From Lepidonotus clava (Eukaryota; Annelida; Polychaeta; Phyllodocida; Polynoidae): a stretch of DNA of 64,000 nt. The notes below the pieces were generated by a model. The model saw only the letters and a list, made by a program, of their open reading frames with translations. It searched no databases and had not been told where the DNA came from. The stretch spans positions 16,367,396 to 16,431,395 of the forward strand of contig OW387145.1 in NCBI GenBank assembly GCA_936440205.1, written 5' to 3'. The position numbers and the translations under genes were made by a program. This document shows, in pieces, positions 50,901-61,900 of the stretch. Numbering within the stretch: position 1 is the first letter of the stretch; the number at the start of each line of letters is the position of its first letter.

Positions 50901-52838
50901 CTTCAGGCGACTGGCGTGCCCTTCTTTCATGTATCTCTGACAACTGTGCTTGTATTTGCTGTGCACGAACCCGAACCTCTGGCGCAGTGTTCTGAGCCTG
51001 GGGTGCAGGCAAACGCGCAGCAGGCTGTGGGGCTACCGGCTGGCCATTTGGTCGAGCGAAGCCCCCTCGTAGGGTGTTCTCCAGGGCCCTTCTGAAGGAG
51101 AAGCTCTGGAGGAGTGAGGACACCGGCCGGCGCTCGACCAGACCCCGCACTTCGACGACCACACTCTCGGGTCGTGCTTCAGGAGTGGGCTCTGGGTTAG
51201 AAGACCGCAGGAAGAAGTCTTCAACATTTTTACGATTTTCTTGTCCAGTCACTGGGCGGTCGCCGTGCTGTAGGCGGCGAAGCTCATACATGATCTCTCT
51301 GGAAAGAATAAAAAAATAAATTTATATTTTCAAGTTTATTCAACACTGTTGTCAAGAATACAATCTCCATTTTTTTGCACATCTTATATTGCTTCCCCTT
51401 CACTCATGTTGTAAACTGTATGTGTAGCCAACACTAACATTATTACATTCCTAGAAAACGCTCACTTTGAATGGATATTGTTTCTGTGAAATGCATTGCC
51501 CCAAAACAATGCATTTATGCGTATTGTTATTTGGCAGCCCCTATCTTACTCTCCTGAGCCACTATCTGCTCTTAAAACCAGAAGTGTGGCGTGATACCAC
51601 ATGACTCATACTAGATGTTTGCACTAAGGTGACATAACCCGACTGGTCAATAGTCTGACCACTCCCGTACTAACTTGGTACACGGATTTACAGTGTTAGT
51701 TTGTTTGTTGGGGGTAGTTTAACGTCGTGTGTTTATCATAAGTCTATTCAGTATTTTTAAGGCTTTTGGCCAACAGGGCCGATTTTGCCATAATATTGTT
51801 GGTCCTGAAAGGTTACTGTTGGCCCTGATTTTTTTTAGGTATGTGATCTAATGAAGTGCAAGGGAAAAAAAAGAAGCAAAATACAGTCAGCTTAATCGAT
51901 TATTCAGAAGGAAATTCCATTAAGAAAGAAATTCCATAATCTCTGTTGGCCATCAGGGCCAATTTCACTCTATTTTTGGTAAATAATATGGCCCTGCTCT
52001 CAAATTGTCGGCCATTGGCTGACGGGCCAGTGTAAAGTGGCAAACACTGCTATTGGAATTAATTATTATTTAATAGGGTCCTGGCTATGCATTCTTTTTA
52101 AAATTACAAATATAATTCTTTTACTTAAAAATCAATACAAACCAGCTTAACAAGATTACCATCTGGCTTGTACGAGAAAGTGTCATCTATTGCATACTGA
52201 TAACGATCTTTTAAAAAACTAAATTGTGCATATCACCTGTTTTAAAGTTTCTACAATAAATATCGTATGTCAATGAAATAATTCATGGAAACACGTTATT
52301 GAGGAAAGAACCAAATACTTAATATATTCTGTACTCTATTTTACTCGAATAATTCAGACGCCCCAAACGCTGCATGAACCAGTGTACTGACATGTAAATG
52401 GACCCACAGGGTTTTTCAGGGGACATTTTAGCCATCTTTGGAAACGAGAAAAATTACCTTTTGAACTATTTACCTATTTACGTCGATTTCTATCATATTT
52501 TACTAGTTTTGTACACATATATGATTACAGCTTACGCAAATAATACACTATAGTCTAAAAGGCGTGGGGAAAACAGTGTTCACCATATATAGGCATACAT
52601 ACCTCCTGTGTTGCTGGAGAAGCCGATCAATACCTCCCTCCACGGTCTGCCCGTCTCCTCCCGTAGCCCCGACATCCTTCTCCCCTCCTACCGGCCCCTC
52701 GACCATGGCCACCTTCTCGGCACTCGCCCACTCCGCCCCTTCGGCTCCGGTCAGTTCGGGGGTCTGCATACCGTCCATGTTAACGTCCACACTGCTGCTA
52801 TCAGATAGGCTGTCAGGGTTCATCATACTCTCGGCCAT
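47967..52838 (-). CDS. RING-finger E3 ubiquitin ligase with neuralized-type RING
   Basis: Six exons, all in phase: 52603-52838 (ATG at the top end), 50756-51298, 49692-49833, 49141-49335, 48657-48804 and 47967-48208 (stop 47967-47969), giving 501 aa. The C-terminal RING starts GKCIICLDAGADAVLYKCGH (C446, C449, C461, H463) and continues C467, C470, C481 and C484, with the CGHxCLCYxCGL pattern seen in neuralized proteins. It should transfer ubiquitin from an E2. The N-terminal half has RREIMYELRRLQHGDRPVTG and VERRPVSSLLQSFSFRRAL, which look conserved, then a Pro/Ala-rich linker. SPWDDMEQAQRELLINDISE and a helical segment (LTREMGSLKAQMEELKNMM) precede the RING. No NHR domain is present, so it is not Neuralized itself. 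A minus-strand AATAAA (47764-47769) lies about 200 bases past the stop. The weakest join is the acceptor at 48804. Confidence 0.85.
48565..48580. repeat. hAT-like terminal sequence, single end
   Basis: The complement of CAGGGGCGGATCTAGG, a terminus shared with elements at 55581 and 62842. Only one end is seen, in an intron of the RING gene. Confidence 0.35.
49507..49522. repeat. Poly(C) run
   Basis: A 16-base C run in an intron of the RING gene. Similar G or C runs occur near 2849, 28507, 56469, 57283, 59441 and 62691, mostly in introns or spacers. Confidence 0.9.
51760..52050. repeat. Hairpin-rich repeat with GGCCnnnAGGGCC phrases
   Basis: TTGGCCAACAGGGCC, GTTGGCCATCAGGGCC and GGCCATTGGCTGACGGGCC recur within 270 bases of an intron of the RING gene. 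The style matches short hAT-type MITEs, but the ends are not clear. Confidence 0.3.
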
Positions 52839-53375
52839 GGTCGTCGTCTCCGTTATATACCGGCAGTGGACTGTTGTTGGACACGGCTGTGTACTCAGGC
52901 TTTATCGAAGCTATTCTCGGCGGTGACGAAGACGGGAAAATCCATGAGCTGGCGGCGGGCCAGGGGATTGCACCACGACTGCTCCTACCGGTTAACGTGT
53001 ACACTGGTTCCCGTTTCAACGGGCTCCATTCGTTGCTCTGTATTGGTACCCATCCGGAACCAGCAGACCATTGACTTCACTCTCCGAGCAGAGCTTAGTG
53101 TTGGGCTTACCTGGCTTATGGCTGGAAGGAGTGTAAAGTGTTTGGAGAGCGAAACGGGCCAGATGACTGGGAGCGGGAATTCCCGCGAATGACTATCCTT
53201 TGTCAATGAGATTATAGTATGGTTAGGCTACGGTTCATCTCTTATGTTGTTATGTGATAGTGATAAGGTCACTGCACTACCAATCATATACTGATTCTCG
53301 TGATCAATAAACTGCTCAGAAGGTGTTCGAACCACGGGTTACAAAGGTTTTTGCACAGTGAACAATAGAGGAAAA

Positions 53376-54090
53376 CAGAGATGCCACTCTAGGATGTTGA
53401 AAAAGTCAGGAGAAAATGTCCGTCTTTCCAGTGGACAGAAAACAAGCTTATAGTAAAAGATGGGAATACTGAAAATGGATGTGCTTACACACATATATAT
53501 GAAGTTTCAATCTGAACTCATTTAAAACAAAAACTTGTAATATCATATGTCAAGACAGGCACAAACTCATGTTCTATTGGTAACGTATGGTACTCGAAAA
53601 ATATTTGTGAGGCTTAAAGAGTTTAGGAAGGTCGCACATTAGTCATTTGGGCTCCAATAAGGTTTTGAGGTCAACCTCTATAGCCATGACTCATACAGTG
53701 TCCGAAAATAAGATGCGCCATGTGCACACACTTTCATCGACGGATGCACACTTTTTGGCGGTGTGCACCCGGAATATGCACAGATATTTTCCTTTTATGA
53801 TTACTGTATCAGAGATTCCACTCCATGAGCATGAAAAATCCGGAAAACTGTTGAAACAGACTTTCCGGATTTTAGGCAGGAAAATCCGGAATTTAAGCAG
53901 GAAGACATAAAAGGAATAGCTAGAACAACATATTACGTATATTCTTACTTTAAAAAGATCTTTTAGCAATACTGTATGTTGTCTATGAATACAAATGTAA
54001 TGTTTTTTCCCTAAAATTACTGATGTCTGAAAAGTTTGCTCCAATCAAAAATCCGGAAATCCGGAAAAAGAAGGAAAAGTGGCATCTCTG
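53376..54090. mobile_element. Non-autonomous hAT-like element
   Basis: The 13-bp inverted ends CAGAGATGCCACT (53376-53388) and AGTGGCATCTCTG (54078-54090) bound 715 bp with no transposase. Repeated AATCCGGAA words fill the right half. CAGRG-type ends fit hAT, but an 8-bp target duplication is not visible, so the element is old or the ends are altered. Confidence 0.5.
53697..53790 (+). mobile_element. Fragment of the CAGTGTCCGAAAT family
   Basis: Begins CAGTGTCCGAAAATAAGATG and runs parallel to the complement of the element at 61379-61594, including GTGCACCCGGAATATGCACA. Only this end is present. It is nested in the hAT-like element. Confidence 0.55.
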
Positions 54091-55021
54091 CTGTATACAG
54101 GGTTCCAATGCAAATTCCATTTTCAAATACCTTGTTTTTCATTGTTGTGGGGCAATTTTTCCCCCTGTGTCCTATCCAGCAATTTAAAAGTATTTGGATG
54201 CAGAAACAATTTGGACAACCGTTACCCAACAACTAAAAGTCAAATCCCTAATATTTTTAGAAACAGGAATTTCAGGACCTGGCTAAAAGTTTTTTTTTTT
54301 TTTAAAGCAAAATTTACAAATTCCTTGTTTTTAACAACCGCTTATCACACGGCTCTTTCCTGTGTGAAATTTAGGTCTCGAATCACTGCAGTAAATTTCT
54401 TTTAATCAGATTACATTTTAGAGTTTGTTGGGAAAATTATTTGATTTCCGAACTGCGGCTCCAGATATCTTGAACGAAACCCTGCCTTTATATTGTTTTC
54501 AACATGTTTAAAAAAGACAAGTATTTATATAATCGCGAGACGGAGTTAAAAAATCAAAATTCGAGATTCAGATGTTGTTCCCTATTTAATTCAACACCCA
54601 TGGACTTATACACATATTGTACAGTATTGTTTTACGTACACAGCTTACCGTACATTAGACTTAGAATTCTTAGAATTGATGCATTTAATTCCAACAATTG
54701 TTACTGCTAGCGCTGCTGTGCAGCTCCTCCATCTTGTGACTACATCAGGCATGTCAGTTTTATGCTATCCCTCATATCATGAGAGAACAGTAGATCTATT
54801 CCGGATCCATGAAGAAGTTCTTATAATCACAAATGAGGACTTATCATGAATACAGACATTTCAATTTCAAATGCTCATCTTACATCCTTGCATATACAAA
54901 ATGTGAATTTATCACCATGAACAATTAACAATGCATTATCACATCTAGTTCTGTAAAAAGTTCATCCATCACAAACAAATCTTTTTACGTTTCTTGATTA
55001 AGTACCGACTGGGAATAATCC

Positions 55022-58000
55022 TTATCCTTCGGCTCGGCCTTTCCTGGCCACATTAGCCAGGTCGCCGACGAAATCTTCACAGGTCGAGCCGCTGAGCCAG
55101 GGTGACGTGTGGACGAGCCGCATGGTGGCCCTCTGAGTGAGGTCGGGCTCCAGCAGGTGGCGCACCAGTCGGCGGCAGTGGGGGCTGATCAGACTGCGCC
55201 GGTCAGGGGTAAACGACCACCGTTTGTTCCGCTGGTCAGACAACATTTTCCTGTGGGAGGCGTCGTTGAAGGGCATGACGGCGCACACCATGATGTAGAG
55301 GACGACCCCCATGCTCCACATGTCGGACATGAGCGGGTTGTACGGCCGGCCCTGGAGCACCTCGGGCGCCGCGTAGGCCGCAGACCCACAGTACGTCTCA
55401 CTCAACACACGCATGTTCTCTTTGTTGACCACTTGACGAGCAAAACCAAAGTCCGCCAGTTTCACCTGCAAAAAGCCATCTAATGATTATTGAGTCAGAA
55501 TGGAAAAAAAAAGAAAAAAAAAGATGCTCAAAGATACAGGGGATAAAGCTTAAAGCCTAGCCTTTCTACAACAGCATTTCCAGGGGCGGATGCGGGAGTT
55601 CATGAAAGGGGCAGAGGGGGCGCCTATAAAATAAGTTCCAGGCGCCAATTTACAAAAAGTTAGTATTTCACCAGTAGACAAAAAAACCAAAAGACCAAAA
55701 CAAAACTAAGCAAATGAAAGGAAGAAAAGAAAAGGGAAAAAAAAAACAGGTGAGGGGGGAGCGGAGGGGCGAACGTCCCATGTGCCCTTTCCTTGGATCA
55801 GTCCCTGTTTACTACCACATCTAAAAAGACCTCGTCACAGCATTGCATAATTCTACTGTTTATTACATTCGTAAAGAAGGTAACACTGTTACATGACATA
55901 TTTTTTAAAATATGTTTTTGTTGTTCCTGATTTCAGAGCTCAACAATGGGAGGATTTATCAGATGAGAGGCAAATGGTCAATAATGTAGCGAACAAGTTT
56001 ATTTGGAATGAACCATCAGTACTAGTGATTAATTGTCGCACAAACATAAACCTGGTCGCCGTGGGTTTAGTACCTTTAATCTGAGCACATGGAATTTGAA
56101 AAGGTCTCACTTGGTTATCCCTGGTGAGGAGGACGTTTTCACACTTGAGGTCGCGGTGAGCGATGTTGAGCTCGTGGCAGTACCTCAGGCCAACCATGGC
56201 CTGTTTGAAGACGCTACTGGCCACCTCGTCGCCCATTGGACCGTTCTTCACTAGGTAGTCCAAAATGTCTCCGCCGTCAGCCCTCTCCATGACGATACAA
56301 GTGTACCAGTTGACCTGCAATTGGGGAGTAACAATATTTAGAAAAGAAAAATTACATACTCATGACATTTTAAGTTCCATGAAGATTTTCTTCTTTATCT
56401 TCTCAATTAATTCATATAATAGAATATTAACCACATAATTACAAGAGAATACGGTGACATGGACATGGACGGGGGGGGGGGGGGGGAGGGGGGAGTGCGA
56501 GCCACTTGCCTGTCCACGCCATCCCTTTCTTGTCCCCTACCTGTCCCTCTAATCCAATCCCCTACCAGTTCCTATTTTGCTCTCTACCTGTCCCCTTACC
56601 TTCCCCCTATCTGTTTTTATTGCTTCATACATATTCCCTACCTCTAGCTGCCTACCTCTTTTGTCTTTTTTTTTGCACCCACCTATCCCCTAATACTAAT
56701 AGGCTATCTGTCTCCTACCAATGTCTTTTCGTGGCTGGGACAGGGGTAGGGTGTAGCGGCGTTGGGGATGTCCCTGGCCACCCATTTTTCTTGGCCCAGT
56801 TACATATGGAGCTCTGGCCCAATCAGCAGCCTCTGCACCTGACGCTTTACGAAGTTAGACTACCGTGTACTGAAGTTTAAATTGAAGGTTTTCTATAATG
56901 TAGAAATTACCTGTGAACTTCTTTCAAACTATTTCCCCTGATAGTTTTCTATTCAAAATATATGAAAATGGGTTAGTTTTAATTAAAATTTGTTAATTTT
57001 AGAGTGCCATCCATGATCCTTAAAGGTCAAGGACATCACATTTTCCAATACCAGTGGTTAAGTTAACATATTAGGCCTAATTAAAACTTTTAGATTGGAC
57101 CAGGATAGGATAGAGAAGCAGCGCACTATAATGTTCATTGTTGTATATCGAGCTAACCAGGGTTTGACAAATTAATCTGAAACCCGGTTGCCCACTGGGC
57201 AACTAGGCTTCTGAATGTGGTTGCCCAGCTACAAAATGTTGTTGCCCAGTAATATTTGAAGAGGGTAAGGTATTTGAGTGACTGGGGGGGGGGGGGGGGG
57301 GGTGTCATGTGGTGCATGACATCATGTTGAAATATTCCAATTTAAATAAATTCAGAGGAAAATCGTAGTTAAAGTCAGGATTTTCAACGCTGCGGGTCTG
57401 TCTGGCTCCTTGGCAAGAACATCTAGTACTAGTTAGGGTAGGGGCATCACCTGTTTTGGGGGCGGGGGGACCATCTTGGCATGATGTCATTTCTAGAGTA
57501 GGCCTAGAGGGGGTTGGGGTAACAAACCTACAACAAAAATAGGGGGCTTACGGCGCAGGTTAGGGGGTGGTCAATGGTTGCATGACAAAACATGGCATGA
57601 CAAAACATGGCAAAGGGGGATGGGGTGGGGGCTGGGGGTCAAAATAGCATTACGTCATGTATCATTTGGACGGCCCCAGAGTCCTTACGTTAACGTTACC
57701 TACCTTCACGATATCCAGGATTTCCACGACACACTCATGCTTGAGCTTGCGGATTATGGTGAGTTCCCGAGGAAAGAAATGAGTGATAAAATCCTCCGGT
57801 GCTTTAGAACAGTCAACGATTTTGACGGCCACTTTTTTCTTTGATTCCACAACTCGGGCTTTCCTGACGACTGCAAATGACCCTCGGCCCAACTCCGGTC
57901 CGAGGACGAAACCTTTTAACTTCATCACATTTCGTAGATAACTATCTTTTGAGTCTTTGGACTTTTTTTCTTGATTACAACTTGCACAACTTTCCATGGA

Positions 58001-58222
58001 CTGTGTGCTCACCAGTTTACCTTTCTTTTTGTCGGCAAATGGCATGGTTCCTCCAACACTTAGGTTCAATGGTCTGGGACGGGCTTCGGTCGGTAGTTCA
58101 ACCTCCAAAATGATATCGGAAGCTGCGTTCGGTTTTACATGGCCATCACTCCTGTTTCTCGGCTGACTAGAGGAGAAAATGTTCCGCGGCCGAGAAAAGC
58201 AGTTCTCAAGGCACCGTGCCAT
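55022..58222 (-). CDS. TSSK: Testis-specific serine/threonine kinase (TSSK family)
   Basis: Three exons, 57704-58222, 56111-56314 and 55022-55465, each ending in phase 0, encode 388 aa. The protein phosphorylates Ser/Thr, and in animals the family acts in sperm maturation. An N-terminal extension of about 100 residues precedes the kinase domain. All catalytic parts are seen: glycine loop GPELGRGSFAVV (108-119), VAVK lysine K134, the TSSK signature KAPEDFITHFFPRE with E153, HRDLKCEN with D228, DFG at D246-G248, activation-loop YCGSAAYAAPE and DMWSMGVVLY. An active kinase is expected. The ATG at 58220-58222 is the first in frame after the shared upstream region. The N-terminal extension is longer than in vertebrate TSSK1-4. 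The neighbour on the other strand is an HSF-family gene, starting 681 bases away. Confidence 0.95.
55581..55807. mobile_element. Short hAT-like MITE
   Basis: Ends CAGGGGCGGATGCGGG (55581) and the complement of CAGGGACTGATCCAAGG (end 55807) enclose A-rich sequence in an intron of the TSSK gene. No target duplication is seen. The same terminus style occurs at 48580 and 62842. Confidence 0.45.
57150..57260. repeat. Hairpin repeat with GTTGCCCA phrases
   Basis: GTTGCCCACTGGGCAAC is a palindrome-like hairpin and GTTGCCCAG recurs twice more downstream, after CAGGGTTTGACAAATTAA. This resembles widespread hAT-type MITEs. It lies in a TSSK intron. Confidence 0.35.
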
Positions 58223-58903
58223 TCAATATTTATAGCAAATAATGTCAAATCCAACACATATCCAGCGAAAAATCCAACCAAACTCGCATGGAAACCTTAG
58301 AGAAAAAAATCTACGACATTCACACGTCGTGACGTCACCAACTATGACGGTGTCGCAAAAGATTCTAGATCTACATTATCGGCGACAATAATAGCCGGTG
58401 ACATGTCATTATTTCACAAACAAACCTACAACAAAAATAAATGAATTATTGTACAAGAACGTTTGGAAAGTCGTCTACTCACAAAACGCCTTTGCACCAA
58501 CAGTGGGTTCTGATTGGAGCTGCAGGGCACGACCATTCTGTACCCGGTACACAGTTAGGGGGGTTCTCATTATTTTGGCTGCAGCAGTTGACTGAGGCAT
58601 GCAGCAGCTGTAATTATACCAGTACAGATATTTTCATGGGTCCTATTTTATATTAATCTACCAACATTTCCTGTCCTATAGTGACACAAATCTCAGAAAG
58701 AAGTTGTCCGCCCATCAGCCCCCCCCCCCCCCTCCGATGTAAAATGGCGGCCCCCGGTGGCGGGGAGGACGCCGTCTGGTGACGTTACGTCACAGATGAC
58801 GTCCTCAGATGACGTCCTCCATTCGGGACGCGACGTGAGACTCCAACAACACGAGACGAGGAGTTGACGGAACGATGAGGCAGGGTTTCTGAACGCGACG
58901 AAA
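58223..58903. promoter_or_regulatory. Shared divergent promoter region of TSSK and HSF-family genes with CRE sites
   Basis: The 681 bases separate two head-to-head ATGs. A perfect CRE (TGACGTCA) is at 58330-58337. A cluster of CRE-like sites follows: TGACGTTACGTCA (58780-58792), TGACGTCC (58797-58804) and TGACGTCC (58810-58817). AAAATGGCGGC (58741) fits a YY1-type site. There is no clear TATA box. CREM/CREB sites are known to drive many haploid male germ-cell genes, so shared testis expression is inferred. Confidence 0.6.
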
Positions 58904-61900
58904 ATGGATCATTCTTTGCATCATCACACCGGAAAACGGGTTCCCTTTCCTCTTCGACTGTGGGAGGCTGTTAACGACAGGTAGGCAAAGACATTGGAGA
59001 GTGATTTAACTGATATCGGCGAAAAACGATGTACTTGTGATACTTGTAGATCTAGTTTCTCGAATATCAATCAACCAACGTCGTCATCGACCTGCACTTG
59101 CAGTTTCGATATGAACGACAGGTTTGGGCGATAGATTTACTGTTTTAGCATTGCCATCGGTTCCTCGAGTGTCTGTGAAAAACGTGCATCATGTTAATTC
59201 GAGAAAAGCCCTGACCATCGTGGTACGTACTACGTACGTGAAACGTCAGTGGGAACGATGACAGTCAGGGCTTTTCGCTCTGGCTCAGATTCATGACAAG
59301 TTCAAGTTGTCTTGAGTCTGAGCCGGATGTCTGAGTGAGTCCTTGCCAGGAAAGATTAACTACGCATTGATAGGCCTACTGTCTTTTTGAGTCCTCAGTG
59401 GCGGATTTCTTTTATTTTTTTTTTATTTGGTGGAAGGAGTGGGGGGGGGGGGGGTGTGCAGAGGGGCGCTGTCCCCTAAAAAACCCCAGAGGTTTATATA
59501 TATATAACTTATAAGTTATATATCCATTATACGCCATATGCGGGTCTAAAAATAGTACATCGCGCGGCGAAATTTCGCGGAAATCGCGAACGGAGCTTGG
59601 GTGGATGTTTAACATAGGATTCTATGGGAGAAAAAATGTTATTTCGCGATAACTTTTAAAATCATGGTCCAATCTTCATACAGTAAATGAGAAAAAGGTT
59701 GGAATTAATCCCAGGCATGCCATACAATCCTTCAAATTTTCCTAATAGGTCAATTTTCCGCACAATTGGGAAAATTCCGATTTTCCCCATAGGCGCCAAT
59801 GCTAAGTAGCCAACATACAGAGCCCAAAATTTCGACGCGCGATGTCGGAAATGACGGCAATACCGCAAACCCGTTTACTCCGTATAGGGTGCTAACTTGT
59901 ATAAATTTATTTCATGATTTTGAACTATTGTTAATGTTTGATTTGATACTGCTCGATGTGTGTATAACTAGATATCCATGAGTCGTTTGTCCAGAATGTC
60001 TGAGTCGGTCAGACTGCGTTTAAAGTTTGCTCATTCACTTCCCAATAGTTCAAAAGAAATGAACGATGAGGGAGCTCTTAATATGAAAGGGTTTTATTCA
60101 ATAAACATCTCATCCCGAGTCAAAGCCACCATGTATAAGTCTTCATCAGTCCACCTCCCATCTCCTATCAGCAATCAACCACATTTAGAACACAAGTTGC
60201 TCCAACACCTTCTAGACCGTTCTAGTGCTCAGCTCTATCACAATCCTATGTCCGAGGTAGTTGATATTGGTAAACTCCAGTCTGCTACACAGGAGCCGAT
60301 GTACTTACTCCAAGTAGCTCCTTTGCTAAACTTACTTAGCTGACGTTCTCACTAAAACTGCCTGCTCCTCACTTTGCAACACCTTTTATACTGGTTAACA
60401 GGTGGCGCTGGGAGCGTAAAATATCTCTTTCTAGAAGTAGACTAGAAGTAGACTTGCTAAGCCTGATCCTTGATAGGTTATATAACATGAGGATATATTA
60501 AAAGTGCTAAGCTATTAGTACAATTTAGATCCTATAATGGCTACCTCCCATTGAAATACATGGGGTTTACTTTATGCATGAAAGATTAGTCTACATTCCT
60601 CTAAGTTTCCATATGAGATATTCCAATAAAGCTGTTGCCAATTGCAGTCTTCCATCTTCTTATGATCAGTTATTGTCCTGGAACCTAGTTCCTAATTCAG
60701 GGACGACAGTGAACACTCGTGTGGAAGGTCAATGTTTATTTAGTCTGAATGCAATAATATGCACCACTGAGCTTCCTTTGACCAATGTCAGTCTTAGAGA
60801 TTGTCTGCTCTACTCCTCACAACCAGTACTCCTATCTCAGAAGGACGTGGCTATAGATGTTTCTCAGTTTCGATGCTACCGCGAAGTGCCTGGATCAAGG
60901 GATCCAAGTGATTGGTGCTCTTCCAGCCTCCCCATGGCAACAGGGCCATTGTGACATCACTCAAAAAAAAAAAAAAAAAAAAAAAAATTCAGTACTCCTA
61001 TCTCAAGTCACCTATCTCTGCTCACACACCCAAGCTCTCCAAGCCCACACATTTCGGAGGTTCCTTCAGAGGACGAGCACCGGTGCCAACATAGGCATCT
61101 TATTTGACTCGTACGTGACATCATCTACGTATTCTCCAATCGCACAGCAGCTGTGTCAGAGAGTCTATCTTAGTCCGGCCCGGGTCTAGTTTCTCACAAA
61201 ACAACTAGCTAAGATAACTACTGCGCATTAGGACTGACACCTGAGTCAGTAGACAATGCACTGGCAGTCTGACTCCGTTCAGACTGCAGGTCCATTCCAT
61301 AATGTAGTTCCTCATTATGAAGGACATAACACTCACAATCACATGAAAGGAATAAGTTTATTGAGTCCAATTGGCAATCAGTGTCCGAAATTAACCGTAT
61401 AACTTATGCACCCATCGGGTGCACATTTCCTTAAACTGTGCGCCCGAAATTTGGTCAATGCACCCTCCTAATATAAAGCAATGATAAAGGGCCTCAGAAT
61501 TGTGCATATTCCGGGCGCACAGCTGTAATAACTGTGCACCCGTCGGCGGAATTGTGCGCGACGGGCGCAGGGCGCAGCTTAATTTCGGACACTGGCAATA
61601 CAAGTCCAGGCACTAGAGGGGGGGAGGGGGGGCTGGCAGGGGTGGCAATGGGTCCAATGGTACTGACGCGCGGGTGGCCAGTCCATGTTTGGGCAGCATA
61701 ACGTGAGCTTAGAAGCGCACGTGTAAGCCAATGTTTCACTTTGACAGTAGTGAAATGAGGGAGGAGTCACGGTGTGACGTACCACCATATAATAATGTGT
61801 TCCGCTCTTAGCTAGCCAGAGTAGCTGCAAGCACTGTGTGAGTAAACATCCTGTGAAGGTTGGACTTTTAACCTGCAGTCTAGGTTCTGGAGAGAGGCAT

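Noticed and set aside
52564-52926. A 120-codon plus-strand ORF over the first RING exon
   Set aside because: Ser/Pro-rich shadow of the real minus-strand exon, which joins in phase to the next exons.
55109-55483. A plus-strand ORF of 124 codons in the TSSK region
   Set aside because: Antisense of the kinase C-lobe; composition is that of a shadow frame.
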